A DNA stretch of 64,000 nucleotides from Burkholderiaceae bacterium. Its GTDB lineage: Bacteria > Pseudomonadota > Gammaproteobacteria > Burkholderiales > Burkholderiaceae_E. Positions 19,525-29,153 of this stretch are shown in pieces (the first letter of the stretch is position 1; the number at the start of each line of letters is the position of its first letter). The notes below the pieces were generated by a model. That model was not told the DNA's origin and made no database searches. It saw nothing but the letters and a program-made list of their open reading frames with translations. The position numbers and the translations under genes were made by a program. Location: NCBI GenBank assembly GCA_024235875.1, contig JACKLP010000001.1, forward strand, positions 124,001 to 188,000, read 5' to 3'.

Positions 19525-20691
19525 TTGCGTTCACTCACGATTCTTGGCGCGACGGGGTCGATCGGCTCGAGTACGCTCGACGTAGTGGCCCGCCACCCGG
19601 ATCGATTCAAGGTCCATGCCGTCAGTGGACATCACCGAATCGATGAACTGGCCGGCATTTGCCAACGCTTCGAGCCGCGACTGGTCGCGGTGCCCGACGA
19701 CGCGGCCGCGCAACGCCTGATCCAGCAGGGCGTCGGATCCCGTACCGAGATTCTCGTCGGCCGCCCCGGCCTGGTGCAGATCGCGACATCACCCGATGCC
19801 GACACCGTGATGGCGGCGATCGTCGGCGCCGCAGGCCTGGCCCCGACGCTGGCAGCAGCCCGCGCAGGCAAACGGATCCTGCTCGCAAACAAGGAGGCGC
19901 TGGTGATGGCCGGCGCCGTGTTCGTCGACGCGGCCTCGAGCGCTGGCGCCGAGGTGCTACCCATCGACAGCGAGCACAATGCGGTCTTCCAGTGCCTACC
20001 GCTGGGCCGTGTTCGGGCCGGGGTGCGCCGAATCGTGCTGACCGCATCGGGGGGCCCGTTCCGGCAGATGTCGCTCGAGGCCATGGCGGCGGTCACTCCC
20101 GAGCAGGCTTGCCGCCATCCGAACTGGTCGATGGGCCGGAAGATCTCGGTCGATTCGGCCACGATGATGAACAAGGGGCTCGAACTGATCGAGGCGCACT
20201 ATCTGTTCCGGACGCCCGACCATGCGCTCGATGTCGTCGTTCATCCGCAGAGCATTGTCCACTCGATGGTCGAATACGACGATGGCTCCGTACTGGCCCA
20301 GCTCGGCAATCCGGACATGCGAACGCCGATCGCCCATGCGATGGGGTATCCGGAGCGAATCGACAGTGGCGTGGAGTCGCTATCCTTGATTGACGTCGCT
20401 CGGCTCGATTTCGAAGCCCCGGACTATGATCGCTTCCGCTGCCTGCGACTGGCCCGCGCGGCCTTGTCTGCCGAGGGCAGCGCCCCATGTGTACTGAACG
20501 CCGCCAACGAAGTCGCGGTGGATGCCTTCCTGGATCGACGCATTCGATTCGTGGACATCGCCGACGTCTGTGAGTCGACGCTCGAGGCGCTCGGCGACGG
20601 CCCCGCCGGCGAGTGCCTCGACAGCGTGATGGCCATCGATGCCGAGGCCCGGGGCGCGGCAACGCACAGAATCGCGGAGTTGGATCGATGA
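19525..20691 (+). CDS. dxr: 1-deoxy-D-xylulose 5-phosphate reductoisomerase
   Basis: Dxr converts DXP to 2-C-methyl-D-erythritol 4-phosphate with NADPH, the first committed step of the MEP isoprenoid route that feeds UppS. The 388-residue protein opens RSLTILGATGSIGSSTLDV, a GxTGxxG NADPH loop. Metal and substrate motifs follow: LANKEALVMAG, PIDSEHNAVFQCL, SASGGPFR-type TASGGPFR, GRKISVDSATMMNKGLELIEA in part, and HPQSIVHSMVEY. The start is TTG at 19525, three bases after cdsA; no ATG nearby fits the conserved N-terminus. Its stop overlaps the rseP ATG (ATGA). Confidence 0.97.
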   Translation: MRSLTILGATGSIGSSTLDVVARHPDRFKVHAVSGHHRIDELAGICQRFEPRLVAVPDDAAAQRLIQQGVGSRTEILVGRPGLVQIATSPDADTVMAAIVGAAGLAPTLAAARAGKRILLANKEALVMAGAVFVDAASSAGAEVLPIDSEHNAVFQCLPLGRVRAGVRRIVLTASGGPFRQMSLEAMAAVTPEQACRHPNWSMGRKISVDSATMMNKGLELIEAHYLFRTPDHALDVVVHPQSIVHSMVEYDDGSVLAQLGNPDMRTPIAHAMGYPERIDSGVESLSLIDVARLDFEAPDYDRFRCLRLARAALSAEGSAPCVLNAANEVAVDAFLDRRIRFVDIADVCESTLEALGDGPAGECLDSVMAIDAEARGAATHRIAELDR

Positions 20692-22043
20692 GCCTGCTTC
20701 AGACCCTGATCGCCTTCCTGGTCGCGCTGACCCTGCTGATCTTCGTTCATGAACTCGGTCACTACCTTGTGGCCCGATGGTGCGGGGTCAAGGTGCTTCG
20801 CTTCTCGATCGGATTCGGCAAGCCGCTGCTGAGCTGGCGAGTGGGCCCGGACCGCACCGAGTGGACACTATCGGCGATTCCGCTCGGCGGCTACGTCAAG
20901 ATGCTGGACGAGCGCGAGCAACCGACCGAGGAGATCCCGCCCGAGGAGCTGCCGCGCGCATTCACGCGCAAGAGCCTGAAGGCTCGTTCGGCGATCGTGG
21001 CGGCGGGGCCTGCGGCAAACTTCCTGCTTGCGATCCTTCTGTACGCGATGCTCGGCTGGATCGGCGTGGACGAGCCCGTGGCGGTGGTCGATCGCCCGCC
21101 TGCTGGTACCGCCGCCCAGGCCGCGGGCTTGCAAGGCGGGGACCGCATCCTCGCGGTCGATGGCCGTGCGGTACGTTCCTGGAACGACGTGCGGCTGCAG
21201 TTTCTCGAGCCGGTCATCGAGCGCCGAGCGGCATCGCTCGATGTCGAGCGCGAAGGACATCGCAAGACCGTCTCGATCAGAACCGACGGCTTGCCGCCCG
21301 ACGAAGCCGAGAAGCAATTCCTCAGGACGCTCGGCGTGGAACTGGCACCGGGACGGGTGTTCGTCGGCGACACGCTGGCCGATGGTTCCGCCCGCGCCGC
21401 CGGCATCGAGAACGGCGACGAATTGTTGAGCATCGACGGGCACCCGATCCGGCGAGCCCGCGACGTGATCGAGCGGGTCCGCGTGGCCGAGGGCCGCATG
21501 CTGCAGTTCGAGGTCAAGCGCGGCGACGCAACATTGCGCATCCCCGTGACACCGGGCGCGGCGCAAGACGATCGTACCGGTGAACGCATCGGGCGGATCG
21601 GAGCAAGCCTTCAGGACCGGATTCGCTTCGAACTCGTCCGGTACGGGGCACTCGAGGGTCTTTCCCACGGCGCATCGAAGACCTGGGAGATGTCCATCTT
21701 CTCGCTCAAGATGCTGGGCAAGATGCTGACCGGGGACCTGTCGATCCGGAATCTTTCGGGACCGATCACAATTGCCGATCTGGCCGGCCGTTCCGCTCGA
21801 GTCGGCTGGTATGCCTATCTCGGATTCCTGGCACTGATCAGTATCAGCCTGGGCGTGCTCAACATGCTCCCGATTCCCGTCCTCGACGGCGGCCATTTGG
21901 TATATTACGCGCTGGAAGCGGTACGCGGTCGGCCGTTATCGGCTCGATTCGTGGACATAACGCAAAAGGCGGGGCTCGGAGTAATCATGGTGATGATGGC
22001 ACTGGCCCTGTTCAACGACATCATCCGCCAGATCGGTTCCTAA
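20688..22043 (+). CDS. rseP: Site-2 intramembrane zinc protease RseP
   Basis: RseP cuts the anti-sigma factor RseA inside the membrane to release sigma-E, and clears leftover signal peptides. The 451-residue protein has the zinc motif HELGH (21-25) in its first membrane helix and the third ligand in PVLDGGH (about 405). Two PDZ domains (about 115-190 and 205-290) lie in the periplasmic loop. Four membrane segments are visible. The ATG at 20688 overlaps the dxr stop. Position next to bamA, skp and the lpx genes is the conserved envelope-biogenesis order. Confidence 0.96.
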   Translation: MSLLQTLIAFLVALTLLIFVHELGHYLVARWCGVKVLRFSIGFGKPLLSWRVGPDRTEWTLSAIPLGGYVKMLDEREQPTEEIPPEELPRAFTRKSLKARSAIVAAGPAANFLLAILLYAMLGWIGVDEPVAVVDRPPAGTAAQAAGLQGGDRILAVDGRAVRSWNDVRLQFLEPVIERRAASLDVEREGHRKTVSIRTDGLPPDEAEKQFLRTLGVELAPGRVFVGDTLADGSARAAGIENGDELLSIDGHPIRRARDVIERVRVAEGRMLQFEVKRGDATLRIPVTPGAAQDDRTGERIGRIGASLQDRIRFELVRYGALEGLSHGASKTWEMSIFSLKMLGKMLTGDLSIRNLSGPITIADLAGRSARVGWYAYLGFLALISISLGVLNMLPIPVLDGGHLVYYALEAVRGRPLSARFVDITQKAGLGVIMVMMALALFNDIIRQIGS

Positions 22044-22046
22044 CGG

Positions 22047-24389
22047 ATGCCAATTGATTCTGAAACGCGTCGGCCACAGGCCAGGCGCGTGCGCTTCGTG
22101 CGCGTGGGCTTCGTGCGAGCCATCTTTGCGCTGCTGCTGCTGCTGTGTGCCGCTCGGGTCGCCGTTGCGTTCGACCCTTTCGTCGTGCGCGACATTCGCC
22201 TCGAGGGGATTCAGCGCACTGAGCCCGGTACGGTATTCACCTATCTCCCGATCAAGATCGGCGATCGCCTGACCGAGCAGAAGGCGGGTGAGGCGATCCG
22301 GGCCTTGTTCGGAACCGGGTTCTTCACCGACGTCCGCCTCGAGGTCGAGGGCGACGTGCTCGTCGTCGTGCTGGCCGAGCGCCCTGCGATCGCCTCGGTC
22401 GAGGTCAAGGGATCAAAGGAGTTCGACCAGGAAGCCTTGCGGCGCATGCTGCGTGACCAAGGGCTCGGCGAGTCGCGAATCTTCGATCGCAGCGTGCTCG
22501 AGCGCGCCGAGCAGGAAATCAAGCGGCAATACCTGTCTCGCGGCAAGTATGCGGTCCGGGTGAATGCGACCATCACGCCGCTCGAACGCAACCGGGTCGG
22601 CATCGTGCTCGAGATCGAAGAGGGCGAGTCGGCACGCATCGTCTCGATCCGGTTCACCGGGAACAAGGAGTTCTCGGAAGCTACACTTCTCGATCAACTT
22701 CAGCTCTCCACGCCCACGTGGCTGACCTGGTACACGAAGGCCGATCAGTACGCGCGCGAAAAGCTTGCGGGCGATCTGGAGCGAGTGCGATCGTTCTACC
22801 TCGATCGCGGCTACCTGGAGTTCTCGATCCAGTCGACCCAGGTTTCGATCTCGCCCGACAAGCAGGGGGTCCACATATCGGTCGCTGTCAGCGAAGGGCA
22901 TCGTTACCAGGTCAAGTCGATCGGGTTCGGAGGTGACTTGCTGGGTCGCCGACCCGAATTCGAGAAACTGGTCGCCCTGGTGCCCGGCGACACCTTTTCA
23001 GGCAGCCGACTCAGCGAATCGACCAAGCGGATCCGCAGCCGCCTTGGCGACCTCGGGTACGCGTTCGCGAACGTCAATGCGGTGCCCACGATCGACCGCG
23101 ACAAGCGCGAAGTCGCCTTCAATATCCTGGTCGACCCTGGGCGCCGGATCTATGTTCGACGGATCAACGTGACCGGGAACTATCGGACGCGCGACGTCGT
23201 CATCCGCCGGGAAATGAGGCAATTCGAGAACGCCTGGTATGACGCGGAGAAGATCCGTCTTTCGCGCGAACGCATCGACAGACTGGGATATTTCAGCCAG
23301 GTACAGGTCGACACGACGCCGGTGCCCGACGCACCGGACCAGGTCGATCTCACGGTGGCCGTGACGGAGCGGCAGACGGGCAACCTGGTGTTCGGCATCG
23401 GTTTCTCGAGCGCAGAGCCCATCATCCTCTCCGGGTCGATCAACCAGCGTAATTTCCTGGGCACGGGAAAGGCCTTGTCGCTGGATGTCAATACCAGCAA
23501 GATCTCCCGCACCGTGTCGATGTCGTACACCGATCCGTACGTGACCGACGACGGGATCAGCCGAACCATCGATGCGTACACGCGGCTGTTCAATGCCTCG
23601 GCCCTCGGCCTTGGTGACTACCGCTGGCGTTCGAACGGGGTGGGGTTACGGTTCGGGATTCCTTATACCGAGGTGGATCGGGTGTCGTTCGGCGTCGGTC
23701 TGGAGAACAACGAACTGAAGCTGGGATCCGCGCCGCCGCTGCGCTACGTCAGCTACGCCAATGCCGTGGGCACTTCAAGCTATGCCGTGTTGGCGACCCT
23801 CGGTTGGGTTCGGGATTCGCGCGACAGCGGAATCACGCCGACCAAGGGTCGCCTGCAGTCGGCGGGCTTCGAGATCACACTCCCGGTCGGTGACCTGCGC
23901 TACTACCGGGCCAGCTACCGGCAGCAGTACTACTATCCGCTCAACAAGGACTACTCGCTGGCGTTCAACCTGGACCTGGGCTACGGCCGGGCCTTTGGCG
24001 GGCGCCAATTTCCACCATTCAAGAACTACTACGCCGGCGGCATCGGCACGATTCGGGGCTACGAGTCCAGCTCCCTCGGCCCGGGTCGCGATCCAGTCGA
24101 CAACGTCCCACTGGGTGGCCAGGTGAAGATCGTCGGTGGCGTGGAATTCCAGTTGCCGGTTGCCGGATCGGGCAATGATCGCAGCTTCCGTACCTTCTTC
24201 TTTGTCGATGGCGGCAACGTCTTTCCGCAGAACGAAGTCAAGGCGGCCGAGTTCAGATATTCCGCCGGTTTCGGCCTGAGCTGGCTCTCGCCGCTGGGCC
24301 CGCTGAAGTTCAGCCTGGGGTATCCGCTCAATCGCAAGGATGGCGACAAGGTGCAGCGGTTCCAGTTCCAGCTCGGAACGGGCTTCTGA
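22047..24389 (+). CDS. bamA: Outer membrane assembly factor BamA
   Basis: BamA is the Omp85 core of the BAM machine that folds beta-barrels into the outer membrane. The 780-residue precursor has a long signal sequence with a basic n-region and a leucine core, probably cut after ARVAVA (41). Five POTRA domains follow (about 43-440; VRDIRLEGIQRTEPG opens the first), then a 16-strand barrel. The barrel holds the loop-6 motif IRGYESSSLGP and ends in a C-terminal aromatic strand, FQLGTGF. It begins three bases after the rseP stop and precedes skp. Confidence 0.97.
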   Translation: MPIDSETRRPQARRVRFVRVGFVRAIFALLLLLCAARVAVAFDPFVVRDIRLEGIQRTEPGTVFTYLPIKIGDRLTEQKAGEAIRALFGTGFFTDVRLEVEGDVLVVVLAERPAIASVEVKGSKEFDQEALRRMLRDQGLGESRIFDRSVLERAEQEIKRQYLSRGKYAVRVNATITPLERNRVGIVLEIEEGESARIVSIRFTGNKEFSEATLLDQLQLSTPTWLTWYTKADQYAREKLAGDLERVRSFYLDRGYLEFSIQSTQVSISPDKQGVHISVAVSEGHRYQVKSIGFGGDLLGRRPEFEKLVALVPGDTFSGSRLSESTKRIRSRLGDLGYAFANVNAVPTIDRDKREVAFNILVDPGRRIYVRRINVTGNYRTRDVVIRREMRQFENAWYDAEKIRLSRERIDRLGYFSQVQVDTTPVPDAPDQVDLTVAVTERQTGNLVFGIGFSSAEPIILSGSINQRNFLGTGKALSLDVNTSKISRTVSMSYTDPYVTDDGISRTIDAYTRLFNASALGLGDYRWRSNGVGLRFGIPYTEVDRVSFGVGLENNELKLGSAPPLRYVSYANAVGTSSYAVLATLGWVRDSRDSGITPTKGRLQSAGFEITLPVGDLRYYRASYRQQYYYPLNKDYSLAFNLDLGYGRAFGGRQFPPFKNYYAGGIGTIRGYESSSLGPGRDPVDNVPLGGQVKIVGGVEFQLPVAGSGNDRSFRTFFFVDGGNVFPQNEVKAAEFRYSAGFGLSWLSPLGPLKFSLGYPLNRKDGDKVQRFQFQLGTGF

Positions 24390-24449
24390 CGAGCTTCAGC
24401 GCACGGCTCGAGGGCTATGCGACAATCGGCGACGATGCAAAGAGTAGGA

Positions 24450-24962
24450 ATGACCCGGATGAAACTGGTGAGTGCGCTGGGCGCATTGGCGCTGTCCGTT
24501 TTCATGGGCTCGGCCTTGGCCCAGGGGGCGCCGAGGATCGGATTCGTGAACACGGAGCGGATCCTTCGCGACGCCACGCCGGCCAAGGCCGCGCAGCAGA
24601 AGCTCGAACGTGAGTTCAGCAAGCGCGACAAGGAGATCCAGGAGATGGCCGCGAATCTCAAGGCCATGGGCGAGCGGCTCGACCGCGACGCCTCGGTCCT
24701 GAGCCAGTCGGAGCGCCAGCGTCGTCAACGCGAGTTTGCCGAGTTGGAGAAAGAGTTCCAGCGGCGCCAGCGGGAGTTCCGGGAAGACCTCAACCAGCGG
24801 CGCAACGAAGAACTGGCCGCGGTGGTGGACCAGGCCAACCGAGTCATCCGCCAGATTGCCGAGCAGGAAAAATACGACTTCATCCTGCAGGAAGCCGTCT
24901 ACGCGAGCCCCAGAGTCGACATCACCGACAAGGTCCTGAGAGCCTTGAGCAGCACGAAGTAG
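24450..24962 (+). CDS. skp: Periplasmic chaperone Skp/OmpH
   Basis: Skp is a trimeric periplasmic chaperone that holds unfolded outer-membrane proteins on their way to BamA. From ATG 24450 the precursor has 170 residues: signal peptide MKLVSALGALALSVFMGSALA, then RIGFVNTERILRD (beta strand), a long charged coiled coil (about 45-130, KREFSKRDKEIQ-like heptads), and EKYDFILQEAVYAS at the end. Four in-frame ATGs are possible (24417, 24435, 24450, 24459); 24450 has AGAGTAGGA close by and gives a normal signal peptide, but the choice is not certain. It lies between bamA and lpxD as usual. Confidence 0.93.
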   Translation: MTRMKLVSALGALALSVFMGSALAQGAPRIGFVNTERILRDATPAKAAQQKLEREFSKRDKEIQEMAANLKAMGERLDRDASVLSQSERQRRQREFAELEKEFQRRQREFREDLNQRRNEELAAVVDQANRVIRQIAEQEKYDFILQEAVYASPRVDITDKVLRALSSTK

Positions 24963-24975
24963 TGGCGGTACCCCT

Positions 24976-26028
24976 GTGCGACGTCTCGAAGCGGCCGTAT
25001 CGCTCGGCGAGTTGGCCGGGTTGCTCGGCGCGAGCGTTGCTTCGGCTCACTTCCAACGCCCGATCGATCGACTTGCCACGCTGACGTCGGCGGGGCCGAC
25101 CGACCTGTCCTTTCTTTCCGATGTCAGATACCGGCAGGATGCCACCCGGTGTGCCGCTGGTGCCGTGCTCGTACGCAATGACGACGCGCAGGTGCTGCCC
25201 GACGATTGTGCAGCGGTCGTCGTACCGGACCCGTACCTGGCCTACGCGCGGGTGGCGTCTTGGTTCGAGCAACGGATTCGCCCCACGCCGCCGGCGGGGA
25301 TTTCCCCGGCGGCTTGCGTGTCGGCGGCTGCCAAACTGGGTTCGCGTGTACGGGTCGACGCCGGCGCGAGCATCGCGGACGGCGCGCGGGTCGGTGATGA
25401 CGTCAGCATCGGACCCGGCTGCCACGTCGGGCGCGATGCGATCGTCGGCGCGGGAAGCTGCCTGACGGCCAATGTCGTCGTGCAAGCCGATTGCGAGTTG
25501 GGCGTCCGCGTGATGGTGCACCCCGGCACGGTGATCGGCGCGGACGGCTTCGGCTTTGCCCGCCAGGGTGAGGGATGGCAGAAGATCGCGCAGCTCGGAC
25601 GGGTCGTCATCGACGATGACGTCGAGATCGGCGCGAACTGTGCCATCGATCGCGGAGCGATCGACGACACCCGCATCGGTCGCGGGTGCAAGCTCGACAA
25701 CCTGATCCAGATCGCGCACAACGTGGTCATTGGCCCGGACACCGCGATTGCCGGTTGCGTCGGCATCGCGGGCAGTGCGCGAATCGGGGCCCGTTGCATG
25801 ATTGGAGGGGGTGCCGGAATCCTGGGGCACCTGGCGATCTGCGATGACACGACCATTTCGGCGATGAGTCTGGTGACCCGATCCATTCACCGTCCCGGTT
25901 TCTACACCGGCGTATTCCCGCTGATGAACAACCCCGATTGGGAGAAGGCCGCTGCCACGCTTCGCCGCCTGCCCGATCTGCGCGCACGCCTGCGCCTCCT
26001 AGAATCTCTGACCAAGGAGAATCCATGA
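24976..26028 (+). CDS. lpxD: UDP-3-O-(3-hydroxyacyl)glucosamine N-acyltransferase LpxD
   Basis: LpxD adds the second hydroxyacyl chain, from acyl-ACP, to UDP-3-O-acyl-glucosamine in lipid A synthesis. The 350-residue protein has an N-terminal uridine-binding domain (SLGELAGLLGA; ADLSFL-like TDLSFLSDVRY), a left-handed beta-helix of hexapeptides (about 110-300) and a C-terminal helix. The catalytic histidine is H248 in LIQIAHNVVIG. The start is GTG at 24976, 13 bases after skp. Its TGA overlaps the fabZ ATG by three bases. Confidence 0.97.
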   Translation: MRRLEAAVSLGELAGLLGASVASAHFQRPIDRLATLTSAGPTDLSFLSDVRYRQDATRCAAGAVLVRNDDAQVLPDDCAAVVVPDPYLAYARVASWFEQRIRPTPPAGISPAACVSAAAKLGSRVRVDAGASIADGARVGDDVSIGPGCHVGRDAIVGAGSCLTANVVVQADCELGVRVMVHPGTVIGADGFGFARQGEGWQKIAQLGRVVIDDDVEIGANCAIDRGAIDDTRIGRGCKLDNLIQIAHNVVIGPDTAIAGCVGIAGSARIGARCMIGGGAGILGHLAICDDTTISAMSLVTRSIHRPGFYTGVFPLMNNPDWEKAAATLRRLPDLRARLRLLESLTKENP

Positions 26029-26501
26029 CGGTCCTCGACATTCGCGGGATCCTCGAACATCTACCTCACCGGTATCCGTTCCTGCTGGTGGACCGGGTCC
26101 TCGAGATCGAGCTGGGAAAACGCATCGTCGCGATCAAGAATGTCACGATCAACGAGCCGTATTTCATCGGGCATTTCCCTCATCTTCCGGTGATGCCCGG
26201 CGTCTTGCAGATCGAAGCGCTCGCCCAGGCGGCGGGGATTCTTTCGTTCCAGACGATGGGCCGGCGCTCCGATGCGGGTTCGGTTTACTACTTCGTCGGC
26301 ATCGATAACGCCCGCTTCAAGCGTCCGGTGGTGCCGGGAGACCAACTCCGGCTAGAAGTCGAGATCACCCGTGTCGCGCGTTCCATCTGGAAGTACGCGG
26401 GGCGCGCAACCGTCGACGGGCAACTCAGCGCGGAGGCCGAACTGATGTGCACGCTGCGCGAGATCGAGCCGGCGTCCGACAAACCAGGGTCGGCACCGTG
26501 A
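26025..26501 (+). CDS. fabZ: 3-hydroxyacyl-[acyl-carrier-protein] dehydratase FabZ
   Basis: FabZ dehydrates 3-hydroxyacyl-ACP in type II fatty-acid elongation and competes with the Lpx acyltransferases for the same pool. The 158-residue hotdog-fold protein shows HRYPFLLVDRVLE and the catalytic pair H50 (FIGHFP) and E64 (LQIEALAQ). The ATG at 26025 overlaps the lpxD stop (ATGA) and follows AAGGAG. Its stop overlaps the lpxA GTG. A Pro/Ser-rich tail of about ten residues follows the normal family end. Confidence 0.97.
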   Translation: MTVLDIRGILEHLPHRYPFLLVDRVLEIELGKRIVAIKNVTINEPYFIGHFPHLPVMPGVLQIEALAQAAGILSFQTMGRRSDAGSVYYFVGIDNARFKRPVVPGDQLRLEVEITRVARSIWKYAGRATVDGQLSAEAELMCTLREIEPASDKPGSAP

Positions 26502-27298
26502 CGAGCGCGCTGATCCACCCCACGGCGATCGTGGATCCGGGGGCCGAAATCGACCGTTCCGTGACGGTTGGCCCCTACGCCGTGATCGGTGCCGAAGTGA
26601 GTATCGGAGCGCGCACGCAGGTTGGCGCCCATTGCGTGATCGACGGACGAACGACGATCGGGGTCGAGAACGTATTCCACCCGTTCTCTCGGATCGGTGG
26701 GGCGCCGCAGGACAAGAAGTACGCCGGGGAGGCCACCAGCCTGCGTATCGGCGATCGCAACATGTTTCGCGAGTACGTGACCCTGAATCGTGGCACGGTT
26801 CAGGATCGCTCCGAGACGACGATCGGCTCCGACAACTGGATCATGGCCTATGTCCACGTGGCGCACGACTGTGTGCTCGGAGACGGAATCATCGTAGCCA
26901 ACAACACCAGCCTGGCCGGGCATGTGCATCTGGGCGATTTCGTCGTCCTCGGAGGCTTCACCGGCATACACCAATTCTGCAAGGTGGGGCCCCATGCGAT
27001 GACCGGCGTCGGCAGCGTCGTGTTGCACGACGTCCCGCCGTTCGTCATGGTCTCGGGCAATACCGCCAGCGCGCACGGAATCAACGCCGAAGGCCTTCGC
27101 CGGCGGGGATTCTCGCGCGATCGCGTCAATGAGATCCGGCGCGCCTACCGATTGCTGTACAAGTCGGGACTGACCTTGGAGCAGGCCAGGGTCCAGCTTC
27201 GCGAGCGGGTGTCAGCGACGCAGGCAAGCGATTCGGAAGCGGATCTGCGTGAACTCGCCGATTTCCTGGACCAGGTCACCCGCGGCATCGTACGTTGA
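26498..27298 (+). CDS. lpxA: UDP-N-acetylglucosamine O-acyltransferase LpxA
   Basis: LpxA starts lipid A synthesis by moving a 3-hydroxyacyl chain from ACP to the 3-OH of UDP-GlcNAc. The 266-residue protein begins at once with the hexapeptide beta-helix (IHPTAIVDPGAEI; VGPYAVIGAEV). The catalytic base is H123 in VHVAHDCVLG, and GGFTGIHQFCKVG follows. A C-terminal helical domain ends the protein. The start is GTG at 26498, overlapping the fabZ stop (GTGA). Its own TGA overlaps the lpxB ATG by one base. Confidence 0.97.
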   Translation: MTSALIHPTAIVDPGAEIDRSVTVGPYAVIGAEVSIGARTQVGAHCVIDGRTTIGVENVFHPFSRIGGAPQDKKYAGEATSLRIGDRNMFREYVTLNRGTVQDRSETTIGSDNWIMAYVHVAHDCVLGDGIIVANNTSLAGHVHLGDFVVLGGFTGIHQFCKVGPHAMTGVGSVVLHDVPPFVMVSGNTASAHGINAEGLRRRGFSRDRVNEIRRAYRLLYKSGLTLEQARVQLRERVSATQASDSEADLRELADFLDQVTRGIVR

Positions 27299-28479
27299 TG
27301 AATGGGCGCGCGAGCCTGCGCGTCGCGATCGTCGCGGGCGAGAAGTCGGGCGACATGCTCGGAGCCGACGTGGTTCGCGGACTGCGCGCCAGATGCCCGG
27401 AGCTCCAGGTCGTCGGCATGGCGGGGCCCGCCATGATTGCAGCCGGCGTGGAGCCTTGGTGGTCTATCGAGGATCTGTCGGTGCACGGATTCACCGACGT
27501 GCTTCGACAATATCCCCGCTTGCACCGGCTTCGCGAAAGCCTCAAGAGCCGGCTGCGCGATTGGCGACCAGACGTCTTCCTCGGGGTCGATGCCCCGGAC
27601 TTCAATCTTGGAGTAGAGACAGCCCTGCGGGCGGCGGGGATCCGCACCGTCCATTTCGTCAGTCCGTCGATCTGGGCATGGCGCGGCGGTCGAATCAACG
27701 CGATTCGCCGGGCGGTCGATCACATGCTGCTGGTGTTTCCGTTCGAGCAACGCATCTACGATGCGGCTCGCATTCCGGCCACCTACGTCGGGCATCCGCT
27801 GGCCGATCATTTGCCCGGCGACCTGCATCGCGACACGGCCCGTCGTCGGCTAGGCGTCGACCCCTCGGCGCTTGTCGTCGCCTTGCTTCCAGGGAGCCGA
27901 CGTGCCGAGGTCCGCGAGATCGGACCATGCTTCATCGCGACGGCGGCCTGGCTGCGAGCGCATCGACCCGCCGTGAGATTCCTCTTGCCGAGCTCCAACG
28001 AGGCGACTCTGTCGATCATGGAGGCCATGATCGGCGCCACGCCGGCGACCGAGGGCCTTGGAATCACCGTTCTGCAGGGCCATTCGCACGAGGCCATGGC
28101 CGCGGCTGACGCTGTCCTCGTTGCGAGCGGAACCGCGACCCTGGAGGTCGCATTGTTTCGAAGACCGATGGTGATCGCGTACCGCCTCGGGGCCATCAAC
28201 TACCAGATCATGAAACGCCTGGCCTACCAGAAGCACATCGGCTTACCGAACATCCTGTGCGGCGAGACCGTGGTGCCGGAATTCGTCCAGGACGCCGCGA
28301 CGCCCGAGCACATGGGCCCGGCCCTCCTGAGGATGCTCGAGGACCGGGCATTGCAGGCACGACTGCACACACGATTCGACGAACTGGGATCGAGCCTGCG
28401 GCTCGGCTGTGCCGAGCGCGCGGCCGATGCGATCCTGGCCACGCTGTCGAGTGGGTCGGCCCAGGGAGTCCAGTCGTGA
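27298..28479 (+). CDS. lpxB: Lipid-A-disaccharide synthase
   Basis: LpxB is a membrane-associated GT-B glycosyltransferase (family GT19) that joins lipid X and UDP-diacylglucosamine to the lipid A disaccharide. The 393-residue protein has the family start LRVAIVAGEKSGDMLGADV, GVDAPDFNLGVE, SPSIWAWRGGRI, LLPGSRRAEV and a C-terminal nucleotide-binding half with SGTATLEVAL. ATG 27298 shares one base with the lpxA stop; a TTG one codon earlier is possible but less likely. Its stop overlaps the GTG of rnhB. Confidence 0.97.
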   Translation: MNGRASLRVAIVAGEKSGDMLGADVVRGLRARCPELQVVGMAGPAMIAAGVEPWWSIEDLSVHGFTDVLRQYPRLHRLRESLKSRLRDWRPDVFLGVDAPDFNLGVETALRAAGIRTVHFVSPSIWAWRGGRINAIRRAVDHMLLVFPFEQRIYDAARIPATYVGHPLADHLPGDLHRDTARRRLGVDPSALVVALLPGSRRAEVREIGPCFIATAAWLRAHRPAVRFLLPSSNEATLSIMEAMIGATPATEGLGITVLQGHSHEAMAAADAVLVASGTATLEVALFRRPMVIAYRLGAINYQIMKRLAYQKHIGLPNILCGETVVPEFVQDAATPEHMGPALLRMLEDRALQARLHTRFDELGSSLRLGCAERAADAILATLSSGSAQGVQS

Positions 28480-29153
28480 ACGGGATCGCATCGGAAGCGG
28501 CGCGCCGCGAGCGCGGGACCGGGCCGGGACCGGCGGAATATCGACCGCCTTCGGTTCGCTACTGTGGCATTGACGAGGCCGGTCGCGGCCCCTTGGCCGG
28601 GCCGGTATTCGCTGCCGCCGTGATCCTGGATCCGGCAAACCCGATCGAGGGGCTTCGCGACAGCAAGAAGATTGGTCCGAACCGGCGCGACCAGCTGTTC
28701 GTGATGATCCTCAACCAGTCCCTGGCCTGCTCGATCGCCCAGGCGAGCGTCGCGGAGATCGACGAGCTGAATGTGCTTCAAGCCACTCTCTTGGCCATGC
28801 GGCGGGCCGTGGAGCTGTTGCCAATACCCCCGTTGCTGGCCCTCGTCGACGGCAACAAGGCGCCGGTGCTTCGGTGCGAAACGCGCACCCTGGTGCGCGG
28901 AGACGGCTTGGATCCTGCGATCTCCGCCGCGTCGATCCTCGCAAAGGTCGCGCGGGACCGGGACATGCTGGAATTGCATCGCGCCTATCCCGACTATGGC
29001 TTCGATGCGCACAAGGGGTATCCAACCGCGCTCCATCTCGAGCGCCTGCGTCGATTCGGCCCCTCTGCCGTGCACCGACAAAGCTTCGGGCCGGTGCGCG
29101 AGGCGGCCATCATGGCGGGCTGCCGAGCCGTCTCGAAGGCCCCCCATGACTGA
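28476..29153 (+). CDS. rnhB: Ribonuclease HII
   Basis: RNase HII cuts the RNA strand of RNA-DNA hybrids and starts removal of single ribonucleotides left in DNA. The 225-residue protein has the acidic active site opening with CGIDEAGRGPLAGPV (D33, E34), then LRDSKKI, LVDGNKAPVL, DPAISAASILAKVARD and YPDYGFDAHKGYPT. About 28 residues of poorly conserved N-terminus precede the core. GTG 28476 overlaps the lpxB stop, which supports this start. The lpxB-rnhB order is common in proteobacteria. It overlaps the next gene by eight bases. Confidence 0.96.
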   Translation: MNGIASEAARRERGTGPGPAEYRPPSVRYCGIDEAGRGPLAGPVFAAAVILDPANPIEGLRDSKKIGPNRRDQLFVMILNQSLACSIAQASVAEIDELNVLQATLLAMRRAVELLPIPPLLALVDGNKAPVLRCETRTLVRGDGLDPAISAASILAKVARDRDMLELHRAYPDYGFDAHKGYPTALHLERLRRFGPSAVHRQSFGPVREAAIMAGCRAVSKAPHD